From: Aliarcobacter sp.
Lineage (GTDB): Bacteria > Campylobacterota > Campylobacteria > Campylobacterales > Arcobacteraceae
Assembly: GCA_023268955.1 (NCBI GenBank)
Contig: JALRJW010000163.1
Span: forward strand, 1 to 14,540
Length of the DNA stretch: 14,540 nt
Direction: 5' to 3'
Shown here: positions 1-7,026 of the stretch, piece after piece
Layout of the letters: each line of letters opens with the position of its first letter
Numbering within the stretch: the stretch's first letter is position 1
Translations under genes and position numbers: made by a program
The notes under the pieces: generated by a model
What the model was told of the DNA's origin: nothing
Database searches by the model: none
Seen by the model: only the letters and a program-made list of their open reading frames with translations

Positions 1-948
1 GGAAAGAAATCATTTTTTAAAACATATTTGGGAATTCATCTATTTGGGTCGGTTATTAATTTGTCTTCATTGATAATTGTTGCTGATAAAATGTATAAAA
101 AAGCTCCTTTAACAAATATTCAAGTTATAACTTTAACAAGGGCTTTTGCAAGTGATGCTTATTGGTCACCATTTTTTGTTGCATTTGCTGCTGCTATAGT
201 ATATACTCCCCATGTCAATACGCCAATTGTAATATTAAATGGTTTAGTTGTTGCAATAATTGGGTTTATAATTACTTTTATTGAATTGAATTTAAAGAAA
301 AGCTTGCAATTAGAAAAGTTTAATGGTTACCCAATATCTTTTGAGACTTTATATATTCCTTTATTATTGGCAATGATGGTTTTAATAACTAATTCAATAT
401 TTAAAGATGTAAAGATTATTGTACTTATTTCTTTATATTCTGTAATTTTAACAATGATGATTTTAGTTTTTAAATATAAATTTATTGAAGGTTCAAAACT
501 TTTTATTAATCATATAAATGAAGAACTTCCTAAAATGAAATCAGAAATTTCCCTTTTTATCGTTGCTGGAATGTTTGGAGTTATAGTTAGTTCAATTTTA
601 GTTGGTCTAAATGTATCTATGCCCTTTGAAGTTTTTGATTGGAAAGTTGCTTCATTGCTTTTACTAGTTTTTATTTTATTGGCATTTATAGGAATTCATC
701 CAATTATTACAATAGCAATTGTTGGTGATTATTTTGCCCAATTTAATCATACTCTTTTAGCAATCACTTTTTTAATGGCCTGGTCAACAACAGTTTCAAC
801 TTCTCCTTTTAGTGGATTGAATTTAACAATTGCTGCTAGATATAAATTTAGTGGCTTTGAAGTATTGAAATTGAACTTGCCATACGCAATATTGATGTAT
901 ATTGTGTGTAGTGCTATTTTAAAGCTATTGTACGACTATTTTCTGTAA
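1..948 (+). CDS. Multi-spanning membrane permease, substrate unknown (5' partial)
   Basis: The reading frame is open from the first base of the window. The gene therefore begins upstream, and the TTG at 28 is an internal Leu codon, not the start. The visible 315 residues are almost wholly hydrophobic, with roughly eight to nine membrane segments separated by short loops and one longer Lys/Glu-rich cytoplasmic-type loop (about residues 160-185). The conserved-looking parts are a WSPFF stretch near residue 58, an IHPI motif within the segment encoded around 690-710, and STSPFSGLNL near 800-830. Breaks of this kind with Pro, Ser, Thr and Gly inside helices are typical of ion-transporter-superfamily carriers (ArsB/NhaD/CitMHS-like). 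That assignment rests on overall look and is weak. It ends in TAA, followed by a 177-nt intergenic region. Presence of the CDS is certain; the function is not. Confidence 0.85.
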   Translation, partial: GKKSFFKTYLGIHLFGSVINLSSLIIVADKMYKKAPLTNIQVITLTRAFASDAYWSPFFVAFAAAIVYTPHVNTPIVILNGLVVAIIGFIITFIELNLKKSLQLEKFNGYPISFETLYIPLLLAMMVLITNSIFKDVKIIVLISLYSVILTMMILVFKYKFIEGSKLFINHINEELPKMKSEISLFIVAGMFGVIVSSILVGLNVSMPFEVFDWKVASLLLLVFILLAFIGIHPIITIAIVGDYFAQFNHTLLAITFLMAWSTTVSTSPFSGLNLTIAARYKFSGFEVLKLNLPYAILMYIVCSAILKLLYDYFL

Positions 949-952
949 AAAA

Positions 953-980
953 ATGATAAAAATATCATATGAATATCATA
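953..980. repeat. Repeated ATATCATA half-site cluster
   Basis: Just after the permease stop codon, ATGATA (953-958) and TATCAT (963-968) form an inverted repeat with a 4-nt spacer. AATATCATA occurs at 961-969 and again at 972-980, 11 bp apart, about one helical turn. A further ATATCATA lies at 1031-1038 inside the small-RNA candidate. The cluster ends 10 bp before a putative -10 box (990-995), a suitable place for an operator. In DNA this AT-rich such repeats can arise by chance, so the regulatory reading is inference. Confidence 0.3.
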
Positions 981-989
981 CGAGGAAAT

Positions 990-995
990 TAGAAT
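990..995 (+). promoter_or_regulatory. Putative -10 box (TAGAAT) of the small-RNA candidate
   Basis: TAGAAT fits the TANAAT form of Campylobacterota sigma-70 -10 elements. A start about 7 nt downstream falls at 1002-1003, directly at the first base of the 5' arm of the hairpin at 1004-1065. There is no recognisable -35, which is usual in this group. Confidence 0.4.
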
Positions 996-1001
996 AATCC
1001 A

Positions 1002-1075
1002 CTGGTAGATGCAAAATGTGTGTCCTTTCTATATCATAACGATCTAGATTTTTTTCGCATCTACCTCTTTTTTTT
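1002..1075 (+). ncRNA. Candidate small RNA or long-loop terminator hairpin
   Basis: GGTAGATGC (1004-1012) pairs perfectly with GCATCTACC (1057-1065), and eight T's follow at 1068-1075. AAAA at 1013-1016 can pair with part of the T run at 1049-1055 and lengthen the stem. Inside, TCTA/TAGA (1028-1031 and 1045-1048) and ATC/GAT (1033-1035 and 1041-1043) form a second hairpin around one U-C mismatch, with a 5-nt loop. The stretch TGTGTGTCCTTT (1017-1028) stays mostly unpaired and carries UCCUUU, complementary to the AAAGGA type of ribosome site used nearby. Together with a -10 box 7 nt upstream, this looks like a compact transcript of about 74 nt with paired ends. The simpler alternative is a terminator of the upstream permease gene with an unusually long 44-nt loop, or a leader attenuator for the AEC gene. 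Confidence 0.45.
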
Positions 1076-1096
1076 AACTAATAATACATATTTAGA

Positions 1097-1102
1097 TACA
1101 AT
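1097..1102 (+). promoter_or_regulatory. Putative -10 box (TACAAT) of the AEC carrier gene
   Basis: TACAAT lies 23 nt before the ATG at 1126 and downstream of the T run ending at 1075. The carrier gene can therefore be transcribed independently of the hairpin upstream. The predicted start near 1109 leaves a leader of about 17 nt containing a weak AAGAG ribosome site. Confidence 0.45.
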
Positions 1103-1125
1103 CCTTTAAAAATACAAGAGAACAT

Positions 1126-2052
1126 ATGAATTTACTTTTTATACTACTAGGAAAAATTACTCCTTTATATTTAAATATCGCAGTTGGATATATAGCTGCA
1201 AGATATTTTAAACTAAGCAGAGATAAAATCGCTTCACTTTTAATATATATTTTAGGGCCCTTTGTTGTATTTTTTGCGACATTGTCTATTGATATAAACT
1301 TGCAATTGGTTTTTTTACCTGTTTTTATTTTTGTGTTTGGTTCAACTTTAGCATTTTTTACTCTTTATAAATTCAAAAATAAATGGAATGACGCTTCTGT
1401 TAATACTTTAGCTTTTACTTGTGGAACGGGAAATACAGGATATTTTGGTATTCCTTTAGCTATGATTTTATTAAGTCCTGAAGTTGCTAATATCTATATT
1501 TTTGCAACAATGGCATCTTTACTTTATGAAAATACAACTGGATTTTATGTAACTGCAAAGGGTAGTTTTACAGCAAAACAATCACTTATGAAAGTTTTAA
1601 AACTTCCACTATTGTATGCATTTATTTTAGGAGTTACTTTAAATTTATATGGTGTTAGAACACCTGAATTTGTAATTCCTTATTTTGAAGGTTTAAAATG
1701 GATGTATGGAATTTTAGGAATGATGATGTTGGGAATGGGAATGAAAGGCTTTAATGTTAAAGAAGATGTTGATAAAGAGTATTTAAAAATTGCATATTTT
1801 ACTAAGTTTATTTTTTGGCCATCAGTAGTTTTATCGATGATTTTTGTTGATAAAAACTTCTTAAATCTTTTAAATCAAGATATTTATAATGTATTGTTTC
1901 TAATGTCAATAGTACCACTTGCTGGAAATACTGTAACTTTAGCTGTTTTATTAAAAGCAAAACCTGAAAAAACAAGTTTTGCAGTTCTTTTAAGTACTTT
2001 AATATCTGTGGCTTATATACCAATCGTGATTACACTTTATGGTGGGTTCTAA
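1126..2052 (+). CDS. AEC-family (auxin efflux carrier-type) transporter
   Basis: This 308-residue inner-membrane protein has the length and layout of the bacterial auxin efflux carrier (AEC) family, with about ten transmembrane helices in two five-helix halves. The first half contains the family-typical broken helix TGNTGYFGIPLAM (residues 101-113), where Gly, Asn and Pro make the crossover. The second half has PLAGNTVTLA (about 264-273), the matching crossover of the inverted repeat. Bacterial members move small organic anions such as malate or malonate. Nothing here fixes the substrate. The ATG at 1126 follows AAGAG at suitable spacing, and upstream lies its own -10 box. Both flanking genes also encode transporters, but each seems to have its own promoter, so they need not work together. 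Confidence 0.88.
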   Translation: MNLLFILLGKITPLYLNIAVGYIAARYFKLSRDKIASLLIYILGPFVVFFATLSIDINLQLVFLPVFIFVFGSTLAFFTLYKFKNKWNDASVNTLAFTCGTGNTGYFGIPLAMILLSPEVANIYIFATMASLLYENTTGFYVTAKGSFTAKQSLMKVLKLPLLYAFILGVTLNLYGVRTPEFVIPYFEGLKWMYGILGMMMLGMGMKGFNVKEDVDKEYLKIAYFTKFIFWPSVVLSMIFVDKNFLNLLNQDIYNVLFLMSIVPLAGNTVTLAVLLKAKPEKTSFAVLLSTLISVAYIPIVITLYGGF

Positions 2053-2079
2053 TAAATATTGATACTAGAAGTTTGACTT

Positions 2080-2088
2080 TGATATAAT
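2080..2088 (+). promoter_or_regulatory. Extended -10 promoter (TGATATAAT) of the MFS gene
   Basis: A full extended -10 element with a perfect TATAAT at 2083-2088 sits 26 nt before the ATG at 2115. It puts transcription start near 2095 and leaves a leader of about 20 nt with an AAGAAA-type weak ribosome site. Confidence 0.6.
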
Positions 2089-2114
2089 CTTTTACTTTAA
2101 CACAAGAAAATATT

Positions 2115-3251
2115 ATGAGAAAAATTGATTTATCAATTATTATTTATTGCATATTTATGGTTTTATCTGTTATGTATGCAACTCAACCTATTCAACCGCT
2201 TTTATCAAAACAGTTTGATATCTCAGTTGTAAAAGCTTCTCAATTTACAGCTGTTATAATGCTGTTTTTAGCCATTGCCCCAATTATTTATGGTTATATT
2301 TTAGAAAAATCAAATGCTAAAAAAATGCTAATGATTGCAAGTTCAATATTACTTGTTACAAATCTATTTTTAGCAAACTCAAATTCCTATGAAAGCTTTA
2401 TGTTTTTTAGAACTATTGAAGCTTTGGTTATTCCAGCGATATTGACTTCACTTATGAGTATTTTAGCAAACATGGATAAACAAAATGTGAAATTCAATAT
2501 GTCAATATATGTAGCTGCAACGGTATTTGGAGGCTTAGTTGGAAGATTGATTTCAGGTTACATTGCTACAACTTTTTCATATGAAGCTGTATTTTATTCT
2601 TTGAGTATTGGATTATTTATCTCTTTGTTTTTTATAAGAAAATTAAACTATGAAGGTGATGCAAATGTTGTAAAACCAAAGCTAAGTGACATATCAAACA
2701 TTTTAAAAGATAGCAGATTTTTTACAATTTATTTATTGATGTTTTGTGTATTTTTTGTTTTTGCAGGGGTTTTAAATGTATTGCCTTTTAGATTAAAAGA
2801 GATTTCAAGCGATATTTCTGAATTTCAAATATCTGTACTTTATATGGGTTATAGCATAGGAATTTTGGTTTCATTATTTTCAAAAAAAATCATTAAATTT
2901 TTTAAAGGCGATATAAATACTATTTTAATTGGATTAGTAATATTTATAATTGCAAATAGCTTTTTATTAAATAAAAGTGTTGGATTTTTGTTTGTAATGA
3001 TATTTGTTTTTTGTTTAGGAATGTTTACAATTCATTCTGTTTCAACGGGACTTGCAAACTATATGAAAGAATCACAAAAATCACTAACATCTGGAATGTA
3101 TCTTACTTTTTATTATTTAGGTGGAGCTGTTGGTTCATTTGTTCCATCTATAATTTATCAGAATTATGGATGGAATGTTATGATTTACATGTTTATTGGG
3201 ATATTAGTTTTTATAAGTACTCTTTTGCTTATTCAAAAAAAGATTTTTTAA
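2115..3251 (+). CDS. MFS transporter, YnfM-like
   Basis: This 378-residue protein has about twelve transmembrane helices and is a major facilitator superfamily permease. The helix 2-3 loop reads GYILEKSNAKK (60-70), a degenerate form of the MFS motif A (GxLaDrxGrkk). The stretch FGGLVGRLISGYIA (138-151) matches the GG-x-x-GR-x-x-G signature of the YnfM/AraJ-type drug-proton antiporter subgroup in helix 5. YYLGGAVGSFVPS near the C-terminus is the corresponding helix 11 pattern. The central hydrophilic loop (about 176-200) joins the two six-helix halves. Members are proton-coupled exporters, often of unknown substrate, so efflux is the likely but unproven role. The gene is converging with a minus-strand gene whose stop lies only 7 nt away. 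Confidence 0.88.
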   Translation: MRKIDLSIIIYCIFMVLSVMYATQPIQPLLSKQFDISVVKASQFTAVIMLFLAIAPIIYGYILEKSNAKKMLMIASSILLVTNLFLANSNSYESFMFFRTIEALVIPAILTSLMSILANMDKQNVKFNMSIYVAATVFGGLVGRLISGYIATTFSYEAVFYSLSIGLFISLFFIRKLNYEGDANVVKPKLSDISNILKDSRFFTIYLLMFCVFFVFAGVLNVLPFRLKEISSDISEFQISVLYMGYSIGILVSLFSKKIIKFFKGDINTILIGLVIFIIANSFLLNKSVGFLFVMIFVFCLGMFTIHSVSTGLANYMKESQKSLTSGMYLTFYYLGGAVGSFVPSIIYQNYGWNVMIYMFIGILVFISTLLLIQKKIF

Positions 3252-3273
3252 GAGGATTTTAAAACCCTCTTAA
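3248..3273. terminator. Symmetric hairpin between convergent genes
   Basis: TTAAGAGG (3248-3255) pairs perfectly with CCTCTTAA (3266-3273), and the loop is a nearly self-complementary TTTTAAAA. The stem contains the MFS stop codon, and the loop holds the stop codon of the opposing gene. Neither strand has a T run after the stem, so this is not a canonical intrinsic terminator. It may work weakly in both directions or protect 3' ends. I see no better terminator for either gene here. Confidence 0.45.
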
Positions 3274-3738
3274 AGTTACACCTAAGAAAATAGCTACAAT
3301 TCCTAAAATTGTATTAATAGGGATTAAGTATGAAGCTAATGGACTTAAATGCTCTTTTGTAACTGGTAGTTGTCCATTTTCAAAAGCTTTAGCTGCTTTA
3401 TTTCTTTTTATATATATAAAGATAAAAATTACAGTCATTATAGTCCAAATTACCTCTTTTGCAATTGCTATAGAATAATTTGGAGACTCTTTTAAATTAA
3501 GACCTAAAATCATAATTATTGCTGTAATTAAAAGTACAACAATTGATGGAATTACCATATTAAAAAATCTTCTTAAACTTTCTAATGTTCTTCCAAGTTT
3601 AATTTTAGGGTCTGTAATATCTTGCATTGAGTAGTGAACAGCAAATCTAATTGCAATCATTCCACCTACCCAAATTACAGCAGCAATTACATGTAAAAAA
3701 ACAATAAAAGATGAATAGTTTGAAAAAAATTCAGACAT
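3259..3738 (-). CDS. Small CopD-like four-helix membrane protein
   Basis: The 159-residue product has four predicted membrane helices (about residues 11-30, 62-80, 94-110 and 134-155). The first carries FLHVIAAVIWVGGM (14-27), the H-x(6)-W-x-G-G pattern seen in CopD, HemJ and related small membrane proteins, where the His can bind haem or metal. The loop after helix 1 has a further His35. The exact function is unknown. Copper handling or a haem-linked role is only a family-level suggestion. The gene begins 10 nt after the alaS stop on the same strand, with only a weak AAAGA ribosome site overlapping that stop, so it is probably co-transcribed and translationally coupled to alaS. Confidence 0.8.
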   Translation of the reverse strand: MSEFFSNYSSFIVFLHVIAAVIWVGGMIAIRFAVHYSMQDITDPKIKLGRTLESLRRFFNMVIPSIVVLLITAIIMILGLNLKESPNYSIAIAKEVIWTIMTVIFIFIYIKRNKAAKAFENGQLPVTKEHLSPLASYLIPINTILGIVAIFLGVTLRGF

Positions 3739-3748
3739 ATTTTAATCT

Positions 3749-6304
3749 TTATAAATTTTCTTTAGCAAATGCTAATGCAGCATCTTTTGCTTCATTAATT
3801 CTAGAAGCATCTTTTCCACCTGCTTGGGCGAAGTCTGGTCTTCCACCACCTCCACCACCAACAATAGGAGCTATATTTTTAATCCAATCACCAGCTTTAA
3901 TGTTTGTATTTTTTGAACCTGCAACTATCATTACTTTGTCATCCTTAGCTTGAAGAAGTAGTGCTGCAACTTTTTCATTTCCATTTTTTAAATCATCAAT
4001 GATTTTTTTAATATCACCAGTGGCAACTACATCAACTACAACTTTTACATCACCAATCATAGTTTCATTTATAGGTGCTGCTGTTTGACTTTGGGCAGTT
4101 TCAACTTCTTTTTTAAGATCTTTAATTTGATCTTTTAGTTTTTTAATAGCTGCTATTGCATCTTGATTTTTTAATTCATTTTGAACTTCATTGTATTTAG
4201 AAATAATATCATTTGCATAGTTTGTAGCACTTGCTCCACAAACAGCTTCAATTCTTCTAACTCCAGCACTTACACCTGATTCTTTAACAATAAAGAATGA
4301 ACCTAAATCAGAAGTATTGCTTACGTGTGTTCCTCCACAAAATTCAACTGAAACATCCCCAAAACTAACAACTCTAACTGTATCACCATATTTTTCACCA
4401 AACATAGCAATAGCACCTTTGTTTTTAGCTTCTTCAATAGGTAACTCTTCAACACAACCACCAATTGCTCTACTAATCATAGTGTTAACTAAATCTTCAA
4501 CTTCTTTGATTTGCTCAGAACTCATAGCTTTTGGATAAGTGAAGTCAAATCTTAATCTGTTAGCATCATTTAGTGAACCTGCTTGAGAAACAGTATCACC
4601 TAATACCATTTTTAAAGCACTTTGAAGTAGGTGAGTAGCACTATGATGTTTTGCAACTTCATGTCTATTCACAACAACTGCTTTAATAGTATCATTAGCT
4701 TTTAAAGTTGTGTTTTGAACAGTAATTTTTGATAAATTTATATCATGGAATTTTGAAGTCTCTTCAATAATAGCAACAGTAGAGTCTGTTTCTAAAGCTC
4801 CAATATCTCCATTTTGTCCACCACTTGTAGCATAAAATGGAGTTTTATCTAACATTACCCAACCACTTTGTCCATTTTCTAATGAAGTAATTTCATTGAA
4901 TTTTTCATCTAAAAGTGTAAGAATTTTTGAATCACTAACTACGCTGTTATATCCAACAAATTCATTTTTACCATATTTTTCAAGTAATGTTTTGAAGTCA
5001 CCTTCTTTTGCAGCATCTCCACTACCTTTCCAAGCAGCTTTAGCTTTAGCTTTTTGTTCACTCATTAATTCATCAAATTTAGCGATGTCAACTTTTAAAT
5101 CTTTATCTCTTAACATATCTTCTGTTAAGTCTAATGGGAATCCATAAGTATCGTAAAGTTTAAATGCAACTTCTCCACTAAAAATCTCTTTTGTATCTTT
5201 TAATTCATCCATAAAAATTGACATACCAGCATCAATAGTTTTGATAAATCTCTCTTCTTCTAGAGTTAATTGCTCTTTTACATAATCTTTTTGTTCAACT
5301 AATTCAGTATAGTGATGACCCATAATTTCACATAAAGTATCATATAAATCAGCCATAAATGGTTTTCTAAATCCTAAAAGATATCCATGTCTTACAGCTC
5401 TTCTCATGATTCTTCTGTTTACATAAGGTCTTCCTTCGTTTCCAAATAAAATACCTTGGGCTAACATAAATGAACAAGCTCTTAAGTGGTCAGCAATTAC
5501 TCTATATGAACCAATAGTCTCTTTTGTAGCTTTTTTACCTGCTAAGTTTTCAAGTTTTTCAATAATTGGTTTGAAGTTTGATGAATCAAAGTTATTAAAC
5601 ACACCTTCTTTAATAGCTATAACTCTTTCTAAACCCATACCTGTATCAATAGATGGCTTAGGAAGTGGCTTTAATTCACCAGCTGCTGTTCTTTCATATT
5701 GCATGAATACTAAGTTCCAGATTTCAAGGAATCTATCTCCATCTCCACCCATTTTGTCTTCAGGACCATTGAAGTTCTCTTCACCTTGGTCATAGAAAAT
5801 TTCAGAACAAGGTCCACAAGCACCTGTATCACCCATTGACCAGAAATTATCTTTATCTCCAAATCTCATGATTCTTGATGGATCAATATATTTAGACCAA
5901 ATATCAAAAGCTTCATCATCACTATCGTGAACAGTTACCCATAGTTTTTCTATAGGTAATGCTAAATTTACAGTTACAAATTCCCAAGCATAAGAGATTG
6001 CATCTTCTTTAAAATAATCACCAAATGAAAAGTTTCCTAACATTTCAAAAAGTGTATGGTGACGTGCTGTGTAACCAACATTTTCTAAGTCATTATGTTT
6101 ACCACCAGCTCTTACACACAATTGACAAGATGTAGCTCTTGGATTTGCAGGAGTTGGTACTGTACCTGTAAAAATATCTTTAAATTGAACCATTCCAGCA
6201 TTTGTAAACATTAAAGTTGGATCATCAGGAACTAAAGGCATTGATGAAACTACTTCATGTCCTTTACTTTTGAAAAAATCCAAATACTCTTTTCTAATAT
6301 CCAT
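3749..6304 (-). CDS. alaS: Alanyl-tRNA synthetase
   Basis: This cytoplasmic class II aminoacyl-tRNA synthetase charges tRNA-Ala with alanine and hydrolyses mischarged Ser- or Gly-tRNA-Ala. At 851 residues it has the full family length. In order, it shows the catalytic domain with class II motif 1 in the region RHHTLFEMLGNFSFGDYFK (81-99), a tRNA-recognition helical region with YRVIADHLRAC, and the editing domain. The editing-site zinc ligands are all present: HxxxH at His554/His558 and CxxxH at Cys656/His660. A helical coiled linker (about 705-745) follows, then the C-Ala domain, which ends in the typical glycine-rich GGGGGGRPDFAQAGG. Nothing is missing. The ATG at 6304 follows GGAAA by about 9 nt. 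The gene is divergent from trxA, and the CopD-like gene follows it at 10 nt. Confidence 0.98.
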   Translation of the reverse strand: MDIRKEYLDFFKSKGHEVVSSMPLVPDDPTLMFTNAGMVQFKDIFTGTVPTPANPRATSCQLCVRAGGKHNDLENVGYTARHHTLFEMLGNFSFGDYFKEDAISYAWEFVTVNLALPIEKLWVTVHDSDDEAFDIWSKYIDPSRIMRFGDKDNFWSMGDTGACGPCSEIFYDQGEENFNGPEDKMGGDGDRFLEIWNLVFMQYERTAAGELKPLPKPSIDTGMGLERVIAIKEGVFNNFDSSNFKPIIEKLENLAGKKATKETIGSYRVIADHLRACSFMLAQGILFGNEGRPYVNRRIMRRAVRHGYLLGFRKPFMADLYDTLCEIMGHHYTELVEQKDYVKEQLTLEEERFIKTIDAGMSIFMDELKDTKEIFSGEVAFKLYDTYGFPLDLTEDMLRDKDLKVDIAKFDELMSEQKAKAKAAWKGSGDAAKEGDFKTLLEKYGKNEFVGYNSVVSDSKILTLLDEKFNEITSLENGQSGWVMLDKTPFYATSGGQNGDIGALETDSTVAIIEETSKFHDINLSKITVQNTTLKANDTIKAVVVNRHEVAKHHSATHLLQSALKMVLGDTVSQAGSLNDANRLRFDFTYPKAMSSEQIKEVEDLVNTMISRAIGGCVEELPIEEAKNKGAIAMFGEKYGDTVRVVSFGDVSVEFCGGTHVSNTSDLGSFFIVKESGVSAGVRRIEAVCGASATNYANDIISKYNEVQNELKNQDAIAAIKKLKDQIKDLKKEVETAQSQTAAPINETMIGDVKVVVDVVATGDIKKIIDDLKNGNEKVAALLLQAKDDKVMIVAGSKNTNIKAGDWIKNIAPIVGGGGGGRPDFAQAGGKDASRINEAKDAALAFAKENL

Positions 6305-6335
6305 TGTTTTATTTCCATTTATAAATTTTTGTAAG

Positions 6336-6341
6336 ATTTTA
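6336..6341 (-). promoter_or_regulatory. Putative -10 box (TAAAAT) of alaS
   Basis: Read on the minus strand, GATAAAATC contains TAAAAT about 31 nt before the alaS ATG. This gives a leader of roughly 24 nt with GGAAAT as ribosome site. I see no T-box or other leader structure in the divergent region, so leader-type control is not indicated. Confidence 0.4.
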
Positions 6342-6362
6342 TCTAAAATATAATTTATGAAA

Positions 6363-6382
6363 GATTATAGATAAAAATTATC
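6363..6382. promoter_or_regulatory. Fur/PerR-box-like palindrome between alaS and trxA
   Basis: GATAA-AAA-TTATC (6370-6382) is a perfect inverted repeat. It is preceded by GATTAT (6363-6368), so the 20-nt stretch resembles a Fur/PerR box with one inserted base. It lies between the divergent alaS and trxA promoters. AT content makes chance matches likely, and no direct evidence of binding can be seen. Confidence 0.2.
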
Positions 6383-6413
6383 CAATAAAAAGTATTTTTA
6401 AGTTTTCTAAAGA

Positions 6414-6442
6414 TATAATTTTTGATAAGTTTAATTTATAAT
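6414..6442 (+). promoter_or_regulatory. Two tandem -10 boxes upstream of trxA
   Basis: Two perfect TATAAT hexamers occur on the plus strand at 6414-6419 and 6437-6442, 23 bp apart. They give predicted starts near 6426 and 6449 and leaders of about 70 and 47 nt. The nearer box is the more likely main promoter. Two start sites would fit constitutive plus conditional expression, but this is inference. Confidence 0.45.
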
Positions 6443-6495
6443 TTTTTTAAACTGACAAACAATAATAAATAAATTTAATAATAAAGGAAATTAAA

Positions 6496-6813
6496 ATGGG
6501 AAAATATGTTGAATTAACAGCTGCAAACTTTAACGATGTAACTAAAGCTGGTGTATCTATGGTAGACTTCTGGGCTCCTTGGTGTGGACCTTGTAGAATG
6601 ATCGCTCCAGTTATTGATGAATTAGCTGCAGATTTTGAAGGTAAAGCAAATATCTGTAAAGTTAACACTGATGAGCAACAAGACTTAGCAGTTAAATATG
6701 GAGTTAGATCAATTCCTACTATCATCTTCATGAAAGATGGTGAGATTGTTGACACTATGGTTGGTGCAGCAAACAAACAAGCATTTACTGACAAAATTAA
6801 CTCATTATTATAA
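6496..6813 (+). CDS. trxA: Thioredoxin
   Basis: This 105-residue cytoplasmic thioredoxin reduces protein disulfides (ribonucleotide reductase, peroxiredoxins, methionine sulfoxide reductase and others) and is itself reduced by thioredoxin reductase. It has the canonical active site WCGPC, with redox Cys30 and Cys33 inside DFWAPWCGPC. The cis-proline Pro74 in RSIPT and the usual FMKDGE turn are also present, and the length is that of the standard single-domain family. The ATG at 6496 has a good AAGGAA ribosome site 7-8 nt upstream. The codons are more C-ending than in neighbouring genes (GAC, TTC, AAC, ATC), consistent with high expression. It is followed by a strong intrinsic terminator, so it forms its own transcript although its partner trxB lies next to it. 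Confidence 0.98.
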   Translation: MGKYVELTAANFNDVTKAGVSMVDFWAPWCGPCRMIAPVIDELAADFEGKANICKVNTDEQQDLAVKYGVRSIPTIIFMKDGEIVDTMVGAANKQAFTDKINSLL

Positions 6814-6835
6814 TATTTAAAAAATAGCTTGATAT

Positions 6836-6873
6836 AAAGGGAAGAGAAGTTTTTACTTCTTTTCCCTTTTTTT
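6836..6873 (+). terminator. Strong intrinsic terminator of trxA
   Basis: AAAGGGAAGAGAAGT (6836-6850) pairs with ACTTCTTTTCCCTTT (6855-6869) around a TTTT loop. The only imperfection is one G-U pair. Seven T's (6867-6873) follow the C's of the 3' arm. This is the clearest terminator in the window and separates trxA from trxB. Confidence 0.9.
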
Positions 6874-7026
6874 ATTTCTACTTTTAAGACAATATTAATT
6901 ATTTAATGATAAAATTTTTCCGTTAATCTTTTAAGCACAATTAATCTTTAACTTACATAGTTTTTAGTATTATTAGCTTTTTAGATAGATATTATAATTT
7001 TTTACGATGAAATAAGGAAAAACAAA
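6874..7026 (+). promoter_or_regulatory. trxB promoter region
   Basis: The best -10 box is TATAAT at 6993-6998, 29 nt before the ATG, with an AAGGA ribosome site at 7014-7018. A second candidate, TAAAAT, lies at 6910-6915. Between them, TTAATCTTT occurs twice in the same direction (6923-6931 and 6941-6949), 18 bp apart. This could be a binding site for a regulator of trxB, or chance in AT-rich DNA. No RNA structure or small gene is apparent here. Confidence 0.45.

Noticed and set aside
28..30. TTG as start codon of the first permease gene
   Set aside because: The frame is open to base 1 with hydrophilic-to-hydrophobic sequence in keeping with the gene, and there is no ribosome site before 28. 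The gene is cut by the window edge.
3011..3262. 83-codon frame inside the MFS gene
   Set aside because: It is a shifted frame within conserved MFS helices, with odd Cys/Trp/Tyr composition and no ribosome site.
3838..3870. Run of repeated CCACCT-type triplets as a possible repeat element
   Set aside because: It encodes the glycine-rich GGGGGGR loop normal for the C-terminal domain of AlaS.
3711..5795. Several 70-85-codon plus-strand frames inside alaS
   Set aside because: They are low-complexity, Ser/Leu/Pro-rich antisense translations of alaS without start signals.
6447..6794. 115-codon minus-strand open frame over trxA
   Set aside because: It is the complement of a highly conserved thioredoxin gene and has no ribosome site, promoter or recognisable protein features.
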